From assembly GCF_000166715.1 (NCBI RefSeq), contig NZ_AEMI01000036.1, positions 62,001 to 126,000 on the forward strand: DNA of 64,000 nt. The letters are read 5' to 3'. The position numbers and the translations under genes are program-made. The DNA comes from Leuconostoc gelidum subsp. gelidum KCTC 3527. Its GTDB lineage: Bacteria; Bacillota; Bacilli; Lactobacillales; Lactobacillaceae. Of the stretch, positions 45,735-54,188 are shown piece by piece. Positions within the stretch are counted from its first letter, which is position 1. Every line of letters begins with the position of its first letter. The notes beneath the pieces were generated by a model that was given only the letters and a program-made list of their open reading frames with translations, had not been told where the DNA came from and did not search any database.

Positions 45735-45737
45735 ATC

Positions 45738-47414
45738 ATGACAAAGAATATTAAATGGTGGCAAAAAGCAGTGGTGTATCAAGTTTATCCGCGCTCATTT
45801 CAAGATGCAAATGGGGATGGTATTGGTGATTTACAAGGGATTGAGCAGCGCTTAGATTATATCGAAAAATTAGGAGCAGACGTTATTTGGTTGAATCCAG
45901 TATATGCGTCACCTGACAAAGATAACGGTTATGATATTTCCGATTATGAAGATATTAATGCGAAATTTGGTACGATGGCAGATTTTGATCGATTACTTAG
46001 TAAGGCGCATACTAAAGGGATTAAAATTTTAATGGATTTAGTAGTTAATCACACTTCTGATCAGCATCAATGGTTTATTGAAAGTCGATCATCTAAAGAT
46101 AATGATAAACGAGATTTTTATATTTGGCGTGATCCTGTTGAAGGCCACGAACCAAACAATTGGGGATCCTTCTTTTCAGGTCCTGCTTGGAAATACGATG
46201 AGAGCACAGGTCAATATTATCTTCATTTATTTGCTGAAGGGCAACCTGATTTAAATTGGGCTAATACGAAGGTGCGTCAATCTGTTTTTGACATGATGAA
46301 TTTCTGGGTTGATAAGGGAATTGATGGCTTCCGAATGGATGTTATCTCCTTAATTTCAAAACCTGATGGTTTACCAGATGGTGACGTCCCTGCAGATGGG
46401 ACATATGGCAATTCTGATAGAGCAGTAGCAAATGGTCCTCGTGTTCATGATTATTTACAAGAAATGCGTCAAAAAGTATTAAATCGTGCTGATATGATGA
46501 CAGTTGGTGAGGCGTCAGGGGTCGATATCAGTAACGCGATTAAGTACGCTGATAATAATGCTTCTGAATTGAATATGGTCTTTCAATTTGAACATATGGG
46601 GTTAGATAATAATCCTAATTCAGCACTTGGTAAATGGTATGATAAAAAAGTTTCGTTAATTGATTTAAAAGAAAATCTATCCAAATGGCAAAACAAATTG
46701 GCTGGAAAAGCATGGAATTCATTGTATTGGGATAATCATGATCAACCACGTGCCGTTAGTCGATATGGTAACGATAGGCCAGAATATCGTGAAGTATCAG
46801 CTAAAATGGTAGCGACACTATTGCATTTTATGCAAGGAACTCCTTATATTTATCAAGGTGAAGAAATTGGAATGACAAATGCGTATAATTTAAAGCGCTC
46901 TGATTTTGATGATATTGAGATAAAAAATGCTTTTGAGTATTTAGTTGATAAAGATCATTTGATTGATGAGGAAACTATGCTATCTTATGTACATGCTAAG
47001 GGACGAGATAACGCACGCACGCCGATGCAGTGGGATGAGACCAAAAATGCTGGATTTACCACCAGTACACCATGGTTAAAGTTAAACGATAATTATCAAG
47101 AAATAAATGTGAAGCAAGCCTTATCAGATAGCCATTCGATTTTTTATTATTATCAAAAATTAATACAATTACGCCATGAGATGCCAATTATTACGACAGG
47201 TGATTATGAGTTGCTGGATTCAAAAGATGATCAAGTGTATGCTTACCGGCGACTTGGGGAGGGTGAGCAATTACTAGTTATCAATAATTTCACAGATCAA
47301 AAATTAACACGTCAGTTTGACGTACCAAAACAAGCAACGGTGTTGATTAGTAATTATGATGATGATCAAGGCGAACTATTACGGCCTTATGAGTCAAAAG
47401 TTTATTATTTTTAA
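45738..47414 (+). CDS. Oligo-1,6-glucosidase/alpha-glucosidase (GH13_31), copy 2
   Basis: 558 aa, same length as copy 1 and alike along its whole length, so a duplication. Motifs: VVYQVYPRSFQDANGDGIGD, VVNHTSDQH, nucleophile Asp201 then Val202 in GFRMDVISLISK, VGEASGV, DNHDQPR. It follows the MFS gene by three bases with AAGGA before the ATG, so malL, the transporter and this gene form one operon. Different oligosaccharide length preferences are possible but not shown. Confidence 0.91.
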   Translation: MTKNIKWWQKAVVYQVYPRSFQDANGDGIGDLQGIEQRLDYIEKLGADVIWLNPVYASPDKDNGYDISDYEDINAKFGTMADFDRLLSKAHTKGIKILMDLVVNHTSDQHQWFIESRSSKDNDKRDFYIWRDPVEGHEPNNWGSFFSGPAWKYDESTGQYYLHLFAEGQPDLNWANTKVRQSVFDMMNFWVDKGIDGFRMDVISLISKPDGLPDGDVPADGTYGNSDRAVANGPRVHDYLQEMRQKVLNRADMMTVGEASGVDISNAIKYADNNASELNMVFQFEHMGLDNNPNSALGKWYDKKVSLIDLKENLSKWQNKLAGKAWNSLYWDNHDQPRAVSRYGNDRPEYREVSAKMVATLLHFMQGTPYIYQGEEIGMTNAYNLKRSDFDDIEIKNAFEYLVDKDHLIDEETMLSYVHAKGRDNARTPMQWDETKNAGFTTSTPWLKLNDNYQEINVKQALSDSHSIFYYYQKLIQLRHEMPIITTGDYELLDSKDDQVYAYRRLGEGEQLLVINNFTDQKLTRQFDVPKQATVLISNYDDDQGELLRPYESKVYYF

Positions 47415-47459
47415 TGTCGAAATCGTTTAAATGAATCATAGTTAACTTGACTTTATCGT

Positions 47460-47712
47460 TAATTAAAGCTATGATTAAAACAATATTAAAGCCGATGAAT
47501 TGGAAAAATCATAGTTTGGACAAGTAGAAATTTTGCGGATGATGCAAGCAAAACGATAACATGATTTGCGACACCTTGGAGGTCATTGTTGTTTAAGACA
47601 GTGCGTGGTTGCGCGATAAGCAGACCAAGCGATACATGAATTTGTATCGAAATTTAAGGTGGTACCGCGTAAAAACGCCCTTAACGAGAAGTCGTTAAGG
47701 GCGCTTTTTTCA
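47460..47712 (+). promoter_or_regulatory. T-box leader of hisS-aspS
   Basis: The conserved T-box AAGGTGGTACCGCG is at 47656-47669, directly followed by the terminator CGCCCTTAACGA (47676-47687)/TCGTTAAGGGCG (47692-47703) and T6. A specifier-loop-type AGTA is at 47523-47526 and a His codon CAC at 47572-47574 is a candidate specifier. Uncharged tRNA-His would favour antitermination and synthetase synthesis. The 5' boundary is approximate. Confidence 0.92.
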
Positions 47713-47731
47713 GGTTAAATATTAAAATTTC

Positions 47732-47785
47732 AAAGGAGAATATGTTGCTATTCTAGTACAATTTACCATAGCAACAATTAAAAAA
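47732..47785 (+). promoter_or_regulatory. Hairpin-bridged ribosome-binding site of hisS
   Basis: SD AAAGGAG (47732-47738), then TGTTGCTAT (47743-47751) pairing perfectly with ATAGCAACA (47768-47776) around a 16-base loop, then ATTAAAAAA to ATG 47786. Real spacing is 47 bases; excluding the stem-loop it is about 13. A four-codon mini-ORF (ATG 47742 to TAG 47756) starts after the SD. Confidence 0.8.
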
Positions 47786-49084
47786 ATGGCAAAACCAACA
47801 TTTCAACGACCAAAGGGAACGGCTGACCTATTACCGGATAATACATTACAATGGCAACATGTCGAGAGTATCGCACGTTTATTATTTGGCGATTATAATT
47901 TTAAAGAGATACGGACACCACTATTTGAAAACTTTGATGTCTTTTCACGATCAGCAGGAGATACATCCGATGTTGTGACAAAAGAAATGTACGACTTTCA
48001 TGATAAGGGAGATCGTCATATTGCACTACGCCCTGAGGGCACAGCAGGTGTTGTACGAGCATATGTTGAAAATAAATTATTTGGACCAGAATTTGACAAA
48101 CCTTACAAGGCTTATTATATGGGCCCAATGTTTCGTTACGAGCGGCCGCAAGCCGGCCGTTTTCGTCAATTTCATCAAATTGGCGTTGAAGCATTTGGAT
48201 CAAAATCACCTGCTTTAGATGTTGAAATTATTGCAATGGCTGTCGATTTATTTCAGACATTAGGTCTTAAAAATTTGAAAGTAGCCATTAATACTTTGGG
48301 TGATCAGTCATCACGAGCAGCTTATCGTCAAGCATTGATTGATTATTTAAAACCATATGTTAATGAATTATCTACTGATTCACAAAATCGACTAGAACAA
48401 AACCCACTGCGTGTTTTGGACTCAAAAGATCCCCGCGATAAAATATTTGTCGCTGATGCGCCCTCAATACTAGATTATTTATCAGAGGAAGCAACTAAAC
48501 ATTGGCAGCAAGTACAGACAATGTTGCATGCGTTAAACATTAATTATGAAATCGATGCAACAATGGTCCGCGGTTTGGATTATTATAATGATACAATATT
48601 TGAAATTATGACGCTTGATGACAACTTGAAAGGGGCTGCCACAATTGCTGGTGGTGGCCGTTATTCAGGATTAGTGGCAGAGTTTGGTGGGCCAGAAACA
48701 CCTGGTGTGGGATTTGGTATTGGTATGGAACGCTTGATAGGGTTACTTAATGCGCAAAATATCGCACCAATAGTTGATGACAAGTTAGATTTTTATGTGG
48801 TTAACATTGGGGATGGTACTGATGTTGTGGCTATGCAAACTGTGCAAGCTATTCGATCATTTGGTTATGTTGCAGAACGTGATTATCTTGGTCGTTCTGC
48901 AAAGGCACAGTTTAAAAGTGCGGACCGTAACCATAGCAAATATGTTGTAACCATTGGTGACCAAGAATTAGTTGATCATACTGCTAATATCAAAAAAATG
49001 GCAACTGGTCAGCAACAAACTGTTAAATTAGCAGATTTGTATACAAACTTACCTACAATCATTGCTTCAAAGGGAGATAGATAA
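47786..49084 (+). CDS. hisS: Histidyl-tRNA synthetase
   Basis: 432 aa, class II. Motif 2 region [45 protein letters not shown], and histidine motifs [12 protein letters not shown] and [14 protein letters not shown] are intact; a C-terminal anticodon domain follows. The start fits the family N-terminus ([17 protein letters not shown]). Expression is under the upstream T-box. Its last base is the first base of aspS's start region (stop at 49082-49084). Confidence 0.95.
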   Translation: MAKPTFQRPKGTADLLPDNTLQWQHVESIARLLFGDYNFKEIRTPLFENFDVFSRSAGDTSDVVTKEMYDFHDKGDRHIALRPEGTAGVVRAYVENKLFGPEFDKPYKAYYMGPMFRYERPQAGRFRQFHQIGVEAFGSKSPALDVEIIAMAVDLFQTLGLKNLKVAINTLGDQSSRAAYRQALIDYLKPYVNELSTDSQNRLEQNPLRVLDSKDPRDKIFVADAPSILDYLSEEATKHWQQVQTMLHALNINYEIDATMVRGLDYYNDTIFEIMTLDDNLKGAATIAGGGRYSGLVAEFGGPETPGVGFGIGMERLIGLLNAQNIAPIVDDKLDFYVVNIGDGTDVVAMQTVQAIRSFGYVAERDYLGRSAKAQFKSADRNHSKYVVTIGDQELVDHTANIKKMATGQQQTVKLADLYTNLPTIIASKGDR

Positions 49085-50850
49085 TGAAACGAACAACATA
49101 TGCAGGGCTAATAGATGAAAAATACCTTGGACAAACAGTTACTTTGTCGGGATGGGTACAAAAGCGTCGTGATTTTGGGGATCTCATTTTTGTTGATTTA
49201 CGTGATCGTGAAGGCATAGTGCAATTGACTTTTAGCGCGACTAATCAGATCGCATTATCAGTGGCAGAAGAGATGCGTAGTGAGTATGTCATATCGATTA
49301 CTGGTCTGGTTGTTAATCGAAATGATGATCAAGTTAACAATAAAATTCAGTCAGGAAAAATTGAAATTAATGTCACTGATGCAAAAATTTTAGCTACCTC
49401 AAAAACACCACCATTTTATATTGAAAATGGTGTCAATGCGAACGAAGAATTGAAATTAAAATACCGTTACTTAGACTTACGACGTCCAGAAATGCAACAG
49501 AATTTACGCATTCGCTCAAAAATTATGTCAAGTGCTATGCACTTTATGGACCAAAATGACTTTATTAACATTGAAACGCCAATTTTAGCTAAATCAACAC
49601 CTGAAGGTGCACGAGACTACCTTGTGCCTTCAAGAATATTTCCTGGCTCATTCTATGCTTTACCACAATCACCACAGTTATTTAAACAGCTTTTAATGGG
49701 TGCTGGATTTGATCGTTATTTTCAAATTGCACGCGCTTTCCGTGATGAAGATTTAAGAGGTGATCGTCAACCAGAATTCACGCAAATGGATGTCGAGACA
49801 TCGTTTATGTCGGCAGACGAAATTCGTACTTTAGTAAATGCATGGGTTAAAACTATGATGTATGATGTTGTGAACTTTGACCTTGATACAGCAAAAATCC
49901 CAACGTTGACTTGGCAAGAATCAATGGATAGATTTGGAACCGACAAACCTGATCTACGCATTGCGTATGAATTAAAAGATCTATCATCAATTGTTAAAAC
50001 ATCAGATTTTGGCGTCTTTACCAATGCAATCAAAGCAGGTGGGGTTGTCAAAGCCATAGCTGTCCCAGGTGGTGCAGACAAATATTCACGCAAAGACATT
50101 GACAAATTAGCACATTACATTGAACGCTTTGGGGCCAAAGGTTTAGCTTGGTTAAAAGTGACTGACGAAGGACTTAAAGGACCAATTGCAAAGTTTTTCC
50201 CAGAGGGAAATGATTTAATTCATGCAACTGGCGCAAAAGTTGGTGATTTATTATTGTTTGGTGCAGGTCGTACGGATATTGTTGCGGCGACATTGGATTA
50301 TTTACGTCGTCAAACGGCTAAAGATTTAGAATTAGTTAATCAAGAAAATCCATGGGCTTTTGCTTGGATTGTTGACTGGCCATTATTTGAGTATTCTGAA
50401 GATTTTGATCGTTGGATCGCAGCACATCATCCATTTACAATGCCAAACGAAGAAGATCTTCATTATTTGGACGAAGGTGAGGACCCACACCAAGCGCATG
50501 CGCAAAGTTATGATTTAGTTTTGAATGGCTATGAACTAGGATCTGGTTCAATTCGTATTAATAGTATGTCTATCCAAGAAAAGATGCTCAAAGCGCTTGG
50601 ATTTACGCCTGAAGCGGCTCATGAGGCTTTTGGTTTCCTACTAGAAGGCATGGATTTTGGTTTTCCACCAATGGGCGGCATTGCCCTTGGATTAGATCGT
50701 TTAGCCATGTTACTAGCCGGACAAGAAAATATTCGTGAAGTCATTGCCTTTCCTAAAAACTCACGTGCTACCGAACCTATGACGCAAGCACCTACGCGTG
50801 TGGACGGCAAACAATTGAATGATCTTGGATTATTTGTGCCAGAAAATTAA
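49084..50850 (+). CDS. aspS: Aspartyl-tRNA synthetase, bacterial type
   Basis: 588 aa: OB-fold anticodon domain ([28 protein letters not shown]), class II core with [20 protein letters not shown] (motif 2), a GAD insertion (about residues 290-410) and motif 3 [23 protein letters not shown] lies before the ATG, which overlaps the hisS stop, so both are read from the T-box transcript. Confidence 0.96.
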   Translation: MKRTTYAGLIDEKYLGQTVTLSGWVQKRRDFGDLIFVDLRDREGIVQLTFSATNQIALSVAEEMRSEYVISITGLVVNRNDDQVNNKIQSGKIEINVTDAKILATSKTPPFYIENGVNANEELKLKYRYLDLRRPEMQQNLRIRSKIMSSAMHFMDQNDFINIETPILAKSTPEGARDYLVPSRIFPGSFYALPQSPQLFKQLLMGAGFDRYFQIARAFRDEDLRGDRQPEFTQMDVETSFMSADEIRTLVNAWVKTMMYDVVNFDLDTAKIPTLTWQESMDRFGTDKPDLRIAYELKDLSSIVKTSDFGVFTNAIKAGGVVKAIAVPGGADKYSRKDIDKLAHYIERFGAKGLAWLKVTDEGLKGPIAKFFPEGNDLIHATGAKVGDLLLFGAGRTDIVAATLDYLRRQTAKDLELVNQENPWAFAWIVDWPLFEYSEDFDRWIAAHHPFTMPNEEDLHYLDEGEDPHQAHAQSYDLVLNGYELGSGSIRINSMSIQEKMLKALGFTPEAAHEAFGFLLEGMDFGFPPMGGIALGLDRLAMLLAGQENIREVIAFPKNSRATEPMTQAPTRVDGKQLNDLGLFVPEN

Positions 50851-50867
50851 TCAGTAAAATATAAAAA

Positions 50868-50983
50868 TGTTATAATAATATAATCGATGTGTTATAAATT
50901 ATAATTTTATGTTTCTATCGCCAATATATTAAACAGTTCAAAATACGTTATTTAAAGGGAATGTACGAGTAAGTACAAAAATC
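50868..50983 (+). promoter_or_regulatory. Promoter and hairpin-bridged ribosome-binding site of the yitT gene
   Basis: Extended -10 TGTTATAAT (50868-50876). SD AAAGGGA (50954-50960) is 23 bases before ATG 50984, too far for direct use; TGTAC (50962-50966), loop GAGTAA, GTACA (50973-50977) folds out 16 bases and leaves about seven. A three-codon mini-ORF ATG-TAC-GAG-TAA starts one base after the SD. The shortest example of the set. Confidence 0.6.
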
Positions 50984-51850
50984 ATGCAAAAATTTTTCCA
51001 TAATTTTATGAAACATCGTTATACGGGCCGTGTTGGTGGCGCAATATTTTATGCTGTGATTGTTGCCGTTGCTATGAACTATTTTTGGCGACCAGGGCAC
51101 ATTTATTCGTCTGGTTTTACAGGATTTGCGCAATTAGTTTCAACATTGACAGGTGACAAGATTCCTGTTGCGTTAGCGCTGGCATTGGTTAATTTACCTA
51201 TGTTAATAATTGCTTGGTGGCAATTATCATGGCGTTTTGCAACCTTTACAACGTTAGCTGTATTATTAAGTGCGGCGCTAATGCCATTGTTTGATACCAC
51301 GCGTATATTAACACCTGATCCGTTAATTAATGCACTGTTTGGTGGTGCTTTAAATGGTATGGCAGTTGGTACAGCATTAAGATACGGTGTAGGTACTGGT
51401 GGTCTTGATGTCATCGGGCTTCTAGTTAAAAAAAGGTTTGGCCTTAAAATGGGACCAGTCAACCTAGGTTTTAACGCGCTAATTATGATTGGCGCCGGTT
51501 TAACTTATGGTTGGAAATATGCACTTTACTCTATTGTCGGTGTTATTGTGAGTTCGCGGATGATTGATGCATTCTTTACACGACAACAGCAGATGCAGGT
51601 TATGATTATCACGACAAAACCTGAGGAAATGGTGCAAGGTATTTATGACAAAATGCGTCGAGGTGTGACGATTATCAACGATGCACATGGTGGTTACACT
51701 GGTGAAGATCGTGCGGTGTTATTAACTGTTATTACGCAACAAGAACGTTTTGAATTACGAGAAGCGATTAAGTCTGTTGACGATCATGCTTTCTCATCAA
51801 CTTGGAAAATTGAACATACAGTTGGCCGCTTCTATGAACCAGAATTATAA
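50984..51850 (+). CDS. YitT family membrane protein with C-terminal DUF2179
   Basis: 288 aa with five or six hydrophobic segments (residues about 15-175) and a soluble C-terminal DUF2179 domain (about 205-285; VMIITTKPEEMVQGIYDKMRRGVTIINDAHGGYTG). The family is widespread in Firmicutes; function not established. Single-gene unit between aspS and msrA. Confidence 0.88.
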   Translation: MQKFFHNFMKHRYTGRVGGAIFYAVIVAVAMNYFWRPGHIYSSGFTGFAQLVSTLTGDKIPVALALALVNLPMLIIAWWQLSWRFATFTTLAVLLSAALMPLFDTTRILTPDPLINALFGGALNGMAVGTALRYGVGTGGLDVIGLLVKKRFGLKMGPVNLGFNALIMIGAGLTYGWKYALYSIVGVIVSSRMIDAFFTRQQQMQVMIITTKPEEMVQGIYDKMRRGVTIINDAHGGYTGEDRAVLLTVITQQERFELREAIKSVDDHAFSSTWKIEHTVGRFYEPEL

Positions 51851-51942
51851 AAATAATTATGGTATTGATCAAACTAGTTTGAAAATAATTGTCGTTTGAA
51901 CGATTAAATATATTAAAAATTAGTATACAGGTGGTGTGACAA

Positions 51943-52764
51943 ATGCGTTTAAATCCAGATGAAATACAACAAGAAATCTTTAATTTAATTCTGAACCCAG
52001 CCACAAGAGAATGGGAACGTGAATTGCTAGTACAGGCAAAAAATGGGCAATCTGATGTCAGTTTTAAGGAACACCTTGACATACTTAATAATGGTCTCAA
52101 ACCCTTAGCTACAAGAAATAATTTAACCCCAGATGTGATGGATTTTTATTTAAAAATCAATGGACAGCCACAAACAGATTCACGAGATAAACTAGCATTG
52201 CATGCTGCATCAAATCCACCTTATCAAGAGCGCGCAATCTTTGCTGGTGGCTGCTTTTGGTGTATGGTGGAGCCGTTTGATACGCGTCCTGGTATAGTTG
52301 CTGTTATTTCTGGCTATACTGGCAGTAATTGGAAACAACCAACATATGATCAGGTTGTTGGGCAATATACTGGGCATGTTGAAGCGGTTGAAATACTATT
52401 TGATACACGATTGATAACATACCAACAGTTAGTGGACATTTATTGGCAATTGATTGATCCGACTGATGATTTAGGTCAAGTTGATGATCGTGGTGAGAAT
52501 TATCGACCTGTTATTTTTGTAAATGATGAGAAACAACGGCAAATTGCTGAGCAATCTAAAGAAGCTGTTATTGCGTCACATCGTTACTCAAAACCGATTG
52601 TTGTAGCAATAGAAAGCGCAACAACATTTTGGCCGGCTGAAAATTTTCACCAAGATTTTTATAAAAAAAATAAAGTGCGTTATCGCAAAATAAAACAGTC
52701 ACGACAATTATATTTTCTCTCACAACGCCTAACTAATAGGATTCATAAGCTATTTAGAAAATAA
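51943..52764 (+). CDS. msrA: Peptide methionine sulfoxide reductase A with N-terminal extension
   Basis: 273 aa. Residues about 98-250 form an MsrA domain with GGCFWC (catalytic Cys104, Cys107) and [13 protein letters not shown]; it reduces methionine-S-sulfoxide in proteins. The first about 95 residues are an extra helical domain not needed for MsrA activity, and the C-terminus has a basic tail (about 245-273). AGGTGG lies 7 bases before the ATG. A fused function for the extension is unknown. Confidence 0.9.
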   Translation: MRLNPDEIQQEIFNLILNPATREWERELLVQAKNGQSDVSFKEHLDILNNGLKPLATRNNLTPDVMDFYLKINGQPQTDSRDKLALHAASNPPYQERAIFAGGCFWCMVEPFDTRPGIVAVISGYTGSNWKQPTYDQVVGQYTGHVEAVEILFDTRLITYQQLVDIYWQLIDPTDDLGQVDDRGENYRPVIFVNDEKQRQIAEQSKEAVIASHRYSKPIVVAIESATTFWPAENFHQDFYKKNKVRYRKIKQSRQLYFLSQRLTNRIHKLFRK

Positions 52765-52821
52765 TGCGGTTACTGTGATTGATGCACTAAAAAATAATAT
52801 GATATGTTGCAATAGTTTTTG

Positions 52822-52904
52822 CATTAGGGGCGTCGATATTGGCTGAGAAGAACTCTTTGAACCTGAACCAAATTATGCTGGCGTAGGCGAGTGCGACACT
52901 AATG
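52822..52904 (+). promoter_or_regulatory. TPP riboswitch 1 (THI box)
   Basis: Core elements in order: GGGGCGTC, GGCTGAGA, CTTTGAACCTGA, TATGCTGGCGTAGG. P1 forms from CATTAG (52822-52827) and CTAATG (52899-52904). It senses thiamine pyrophosphate. The downstream terminator makes it a transcriptional OFF switch. Confidence 0.9.
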
Positions 52905-52915
52905 ATTTGTTATGT

Positions 52916-52949
52916 AGCATTTTCTCTCGTATGAGGAAAATGCTTTTTT
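52916..52949 (+). terminator. Terminator of TPP riboswitch 1
   Basis: AGCATTTTC (52916-52924) and GAAAATGCT (52936-52944) pair perfectly and are followed by T5. It lies 12 bases after riboswitch P1. Confidence 0.85.
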
Positions 52950-52991
52950 ATTGCATAAATAATGGGTGACAGGAAGAATTGAATAATAATC

Positions 52992-53072
52992 ACTAGGGGT
53001 GTCATAATGACTGAGATGATGTATTTTTGTCCCTTTGAACCTGATCTAGTTTATGCTAACGTAGGAAAGTAA
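52992..53072 (+). promoter_or_regulatory. TPP riboswitch 2 (possibly decaying)
   Basis: AGGGGTGTC, ACTGAGATGATG, CCCTTTGAACCTGATCT, TATGCTAACGTAGGAAAG match the THI box core. P1 is poor (ACT 52992-52994 with AGT 53068-53070), and no clear terminator follows. No thiamine gene lies downstream; the next gene (53235) appears to have its own promoter. Confidence 0.85.
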
Positions 53073-53148
53073 ACACAAATATTGTGTCATCCAATTAATC
53101 AGATGTTATTAGTCATACAAAAATAAGCAGTCATTTAAAACAAAAATG

Positions 53149-53178
53149 TTGAGATTATTGTATCAAATGTGGTAAATT
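53149..53178 (+). promoter_or_regulatory. Possible promoter of the DUF697 gene
   Basis: TTGAGA, an 18-base spacer and TAAATT lie between TPP riboswitch 2 and the gene, so transcription may be independent of thiamine. Confidence 0.35.
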
Positions 53179-53234
53179 TAACGTTGAAACAGGTCATTTT
53201 TTGTTATTGATCATTTAAAGAGAGCAGGTATTGT

Positions 53235-53876
53235 ATGACTAAAAATCATCAAAAAAATCAAGATGAAGTTAACTCAGATGAAGCAGTTTTTGAATCATTT
53301 TTTTCAGATGTATTAAAACAAATGCCAGTGAGAACAGCAAAAATGATTCAACAGACCCTTAATGAATCTAGAGTTAAAGCTGAAAAAATAGTGTTTAATA
53401 GTAGACATCAAGTTGAGCGCCGTTTTTCAGAATTTTTAGATGGTGTAGATAATCAAACCAAAACAAAATGCCATCAAATTATTCATGCAGCAGCGCTAAG
53501 TGCAGCAATTGTAGGCTGTTCACCAATACCATTTTCGGATGCCTTTTTGCTTGTCCCTATACAGCTCACAATGATGTCGCGATTACACAAATTGTTTGGT
53601 CAATCCTGGTCGGCCAGTGTTGGAAAGAGTTTATCGAAAGAGCTTGTAGTAGTTGGCTTAGGTAGAAGTGCTATTGGTAATATCATTAAATTTGTTCCTG
53701 CTGTTGGGACTGTCACAGGAGCCGCAATTAATGCTTCTGTGGCCGTATCCATCACTGAGGCCTTGGGCTGGACAACTGTTAAAATGTTAAATGATGGCGA
53801 AGATTTATTTGAACAAGCGATGTCTTTTAGAGGCCAGTTCAATATCTTGTTTAAAACAATGCACAATTTAAAATAA
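53235..53876 (+). CDS. DUF697 family membrane-associated protein
   Basis: 213 aa. The region 85-185 (AALSAAIVGCSPIPFSDAFLLVPIQLTMMSRL and VGTVTGAAINASVAVSITEALGW) carries the two hydrophobic hairpins typical of DUF697 domains often found with small GTPases; no GTPase domain is present here. Function unknown. GCAGG lies 7 bases before the ATG. It follows the tandem TPP riboswitches but shows no link to thiamine. Confidence 0.75.
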   Translation: MTKNHQKNQDEVNSDEAVFESFFSDVLKQMPVRTAKMIQQTLNESRVKAEKIVFNSRHQVERRFSEFLDGVDNQTKTKCHQIIHAAALSAAIVGCSPIPFSDAFLLVPIQLTMMSRLHKLFGQSWSASVGKSLSKELVVVGLGRSAIGNIIKFVPAVGTVTGAAINASVAVSITEALGWTTVKMLNDGEDLFEQAMSFRGQFNILFKTMHNLK

Positions 53877-54044
53877 GCTTTTATCTGATTATAAGATGAT
53901 GTGGCATAAATATTAATTAAGTCATAGCTTATCTAATTGTGGATAAAAATTTTATGTGTTGCTAATACACGATTAATAAATAAAAATTATCCATAAGTCT
54001 GCTTCTTTTTAATTAAGTCAGGGAAAGTAACACTTATATAGTTT

Positions 54045-54081
54045 AGCCAATTTCTGAAATTGAATTGGTGATTGGCTTTTT
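54045..54081 (+). terminator. Terminator-like hairpin downstream of the DUF697 gene
   Basis: AGCCAAT (54045-54051) and ATTGGCT (54071-54077) followed by T4. 170 bases past the stop; the stretch between holds no gene I can see. Confidence 0.5.
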
Positions 54082-54128
54082 AATGCCATTATTCTGTTGT
54101 ACTTGTATTGTAAATTCACCGTATAAAA

Positions 54129-54156
54129 ACACCCGAAATGATATATAACATTTCGG
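54129..54156 (-). terminator. Terminator of the reverse-strand permease gene
   Basis: ACCCGAAATG (54129-54138) and CATTTCGGGT (54147-54156) are perfect complements; on the reverse strand the stem is followed by GTTTTTA. Confidence 0.85.
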
Positions 54157-54188
54157 GTAAACGGTTTGCCATAAGTTAAAGTGCAATA

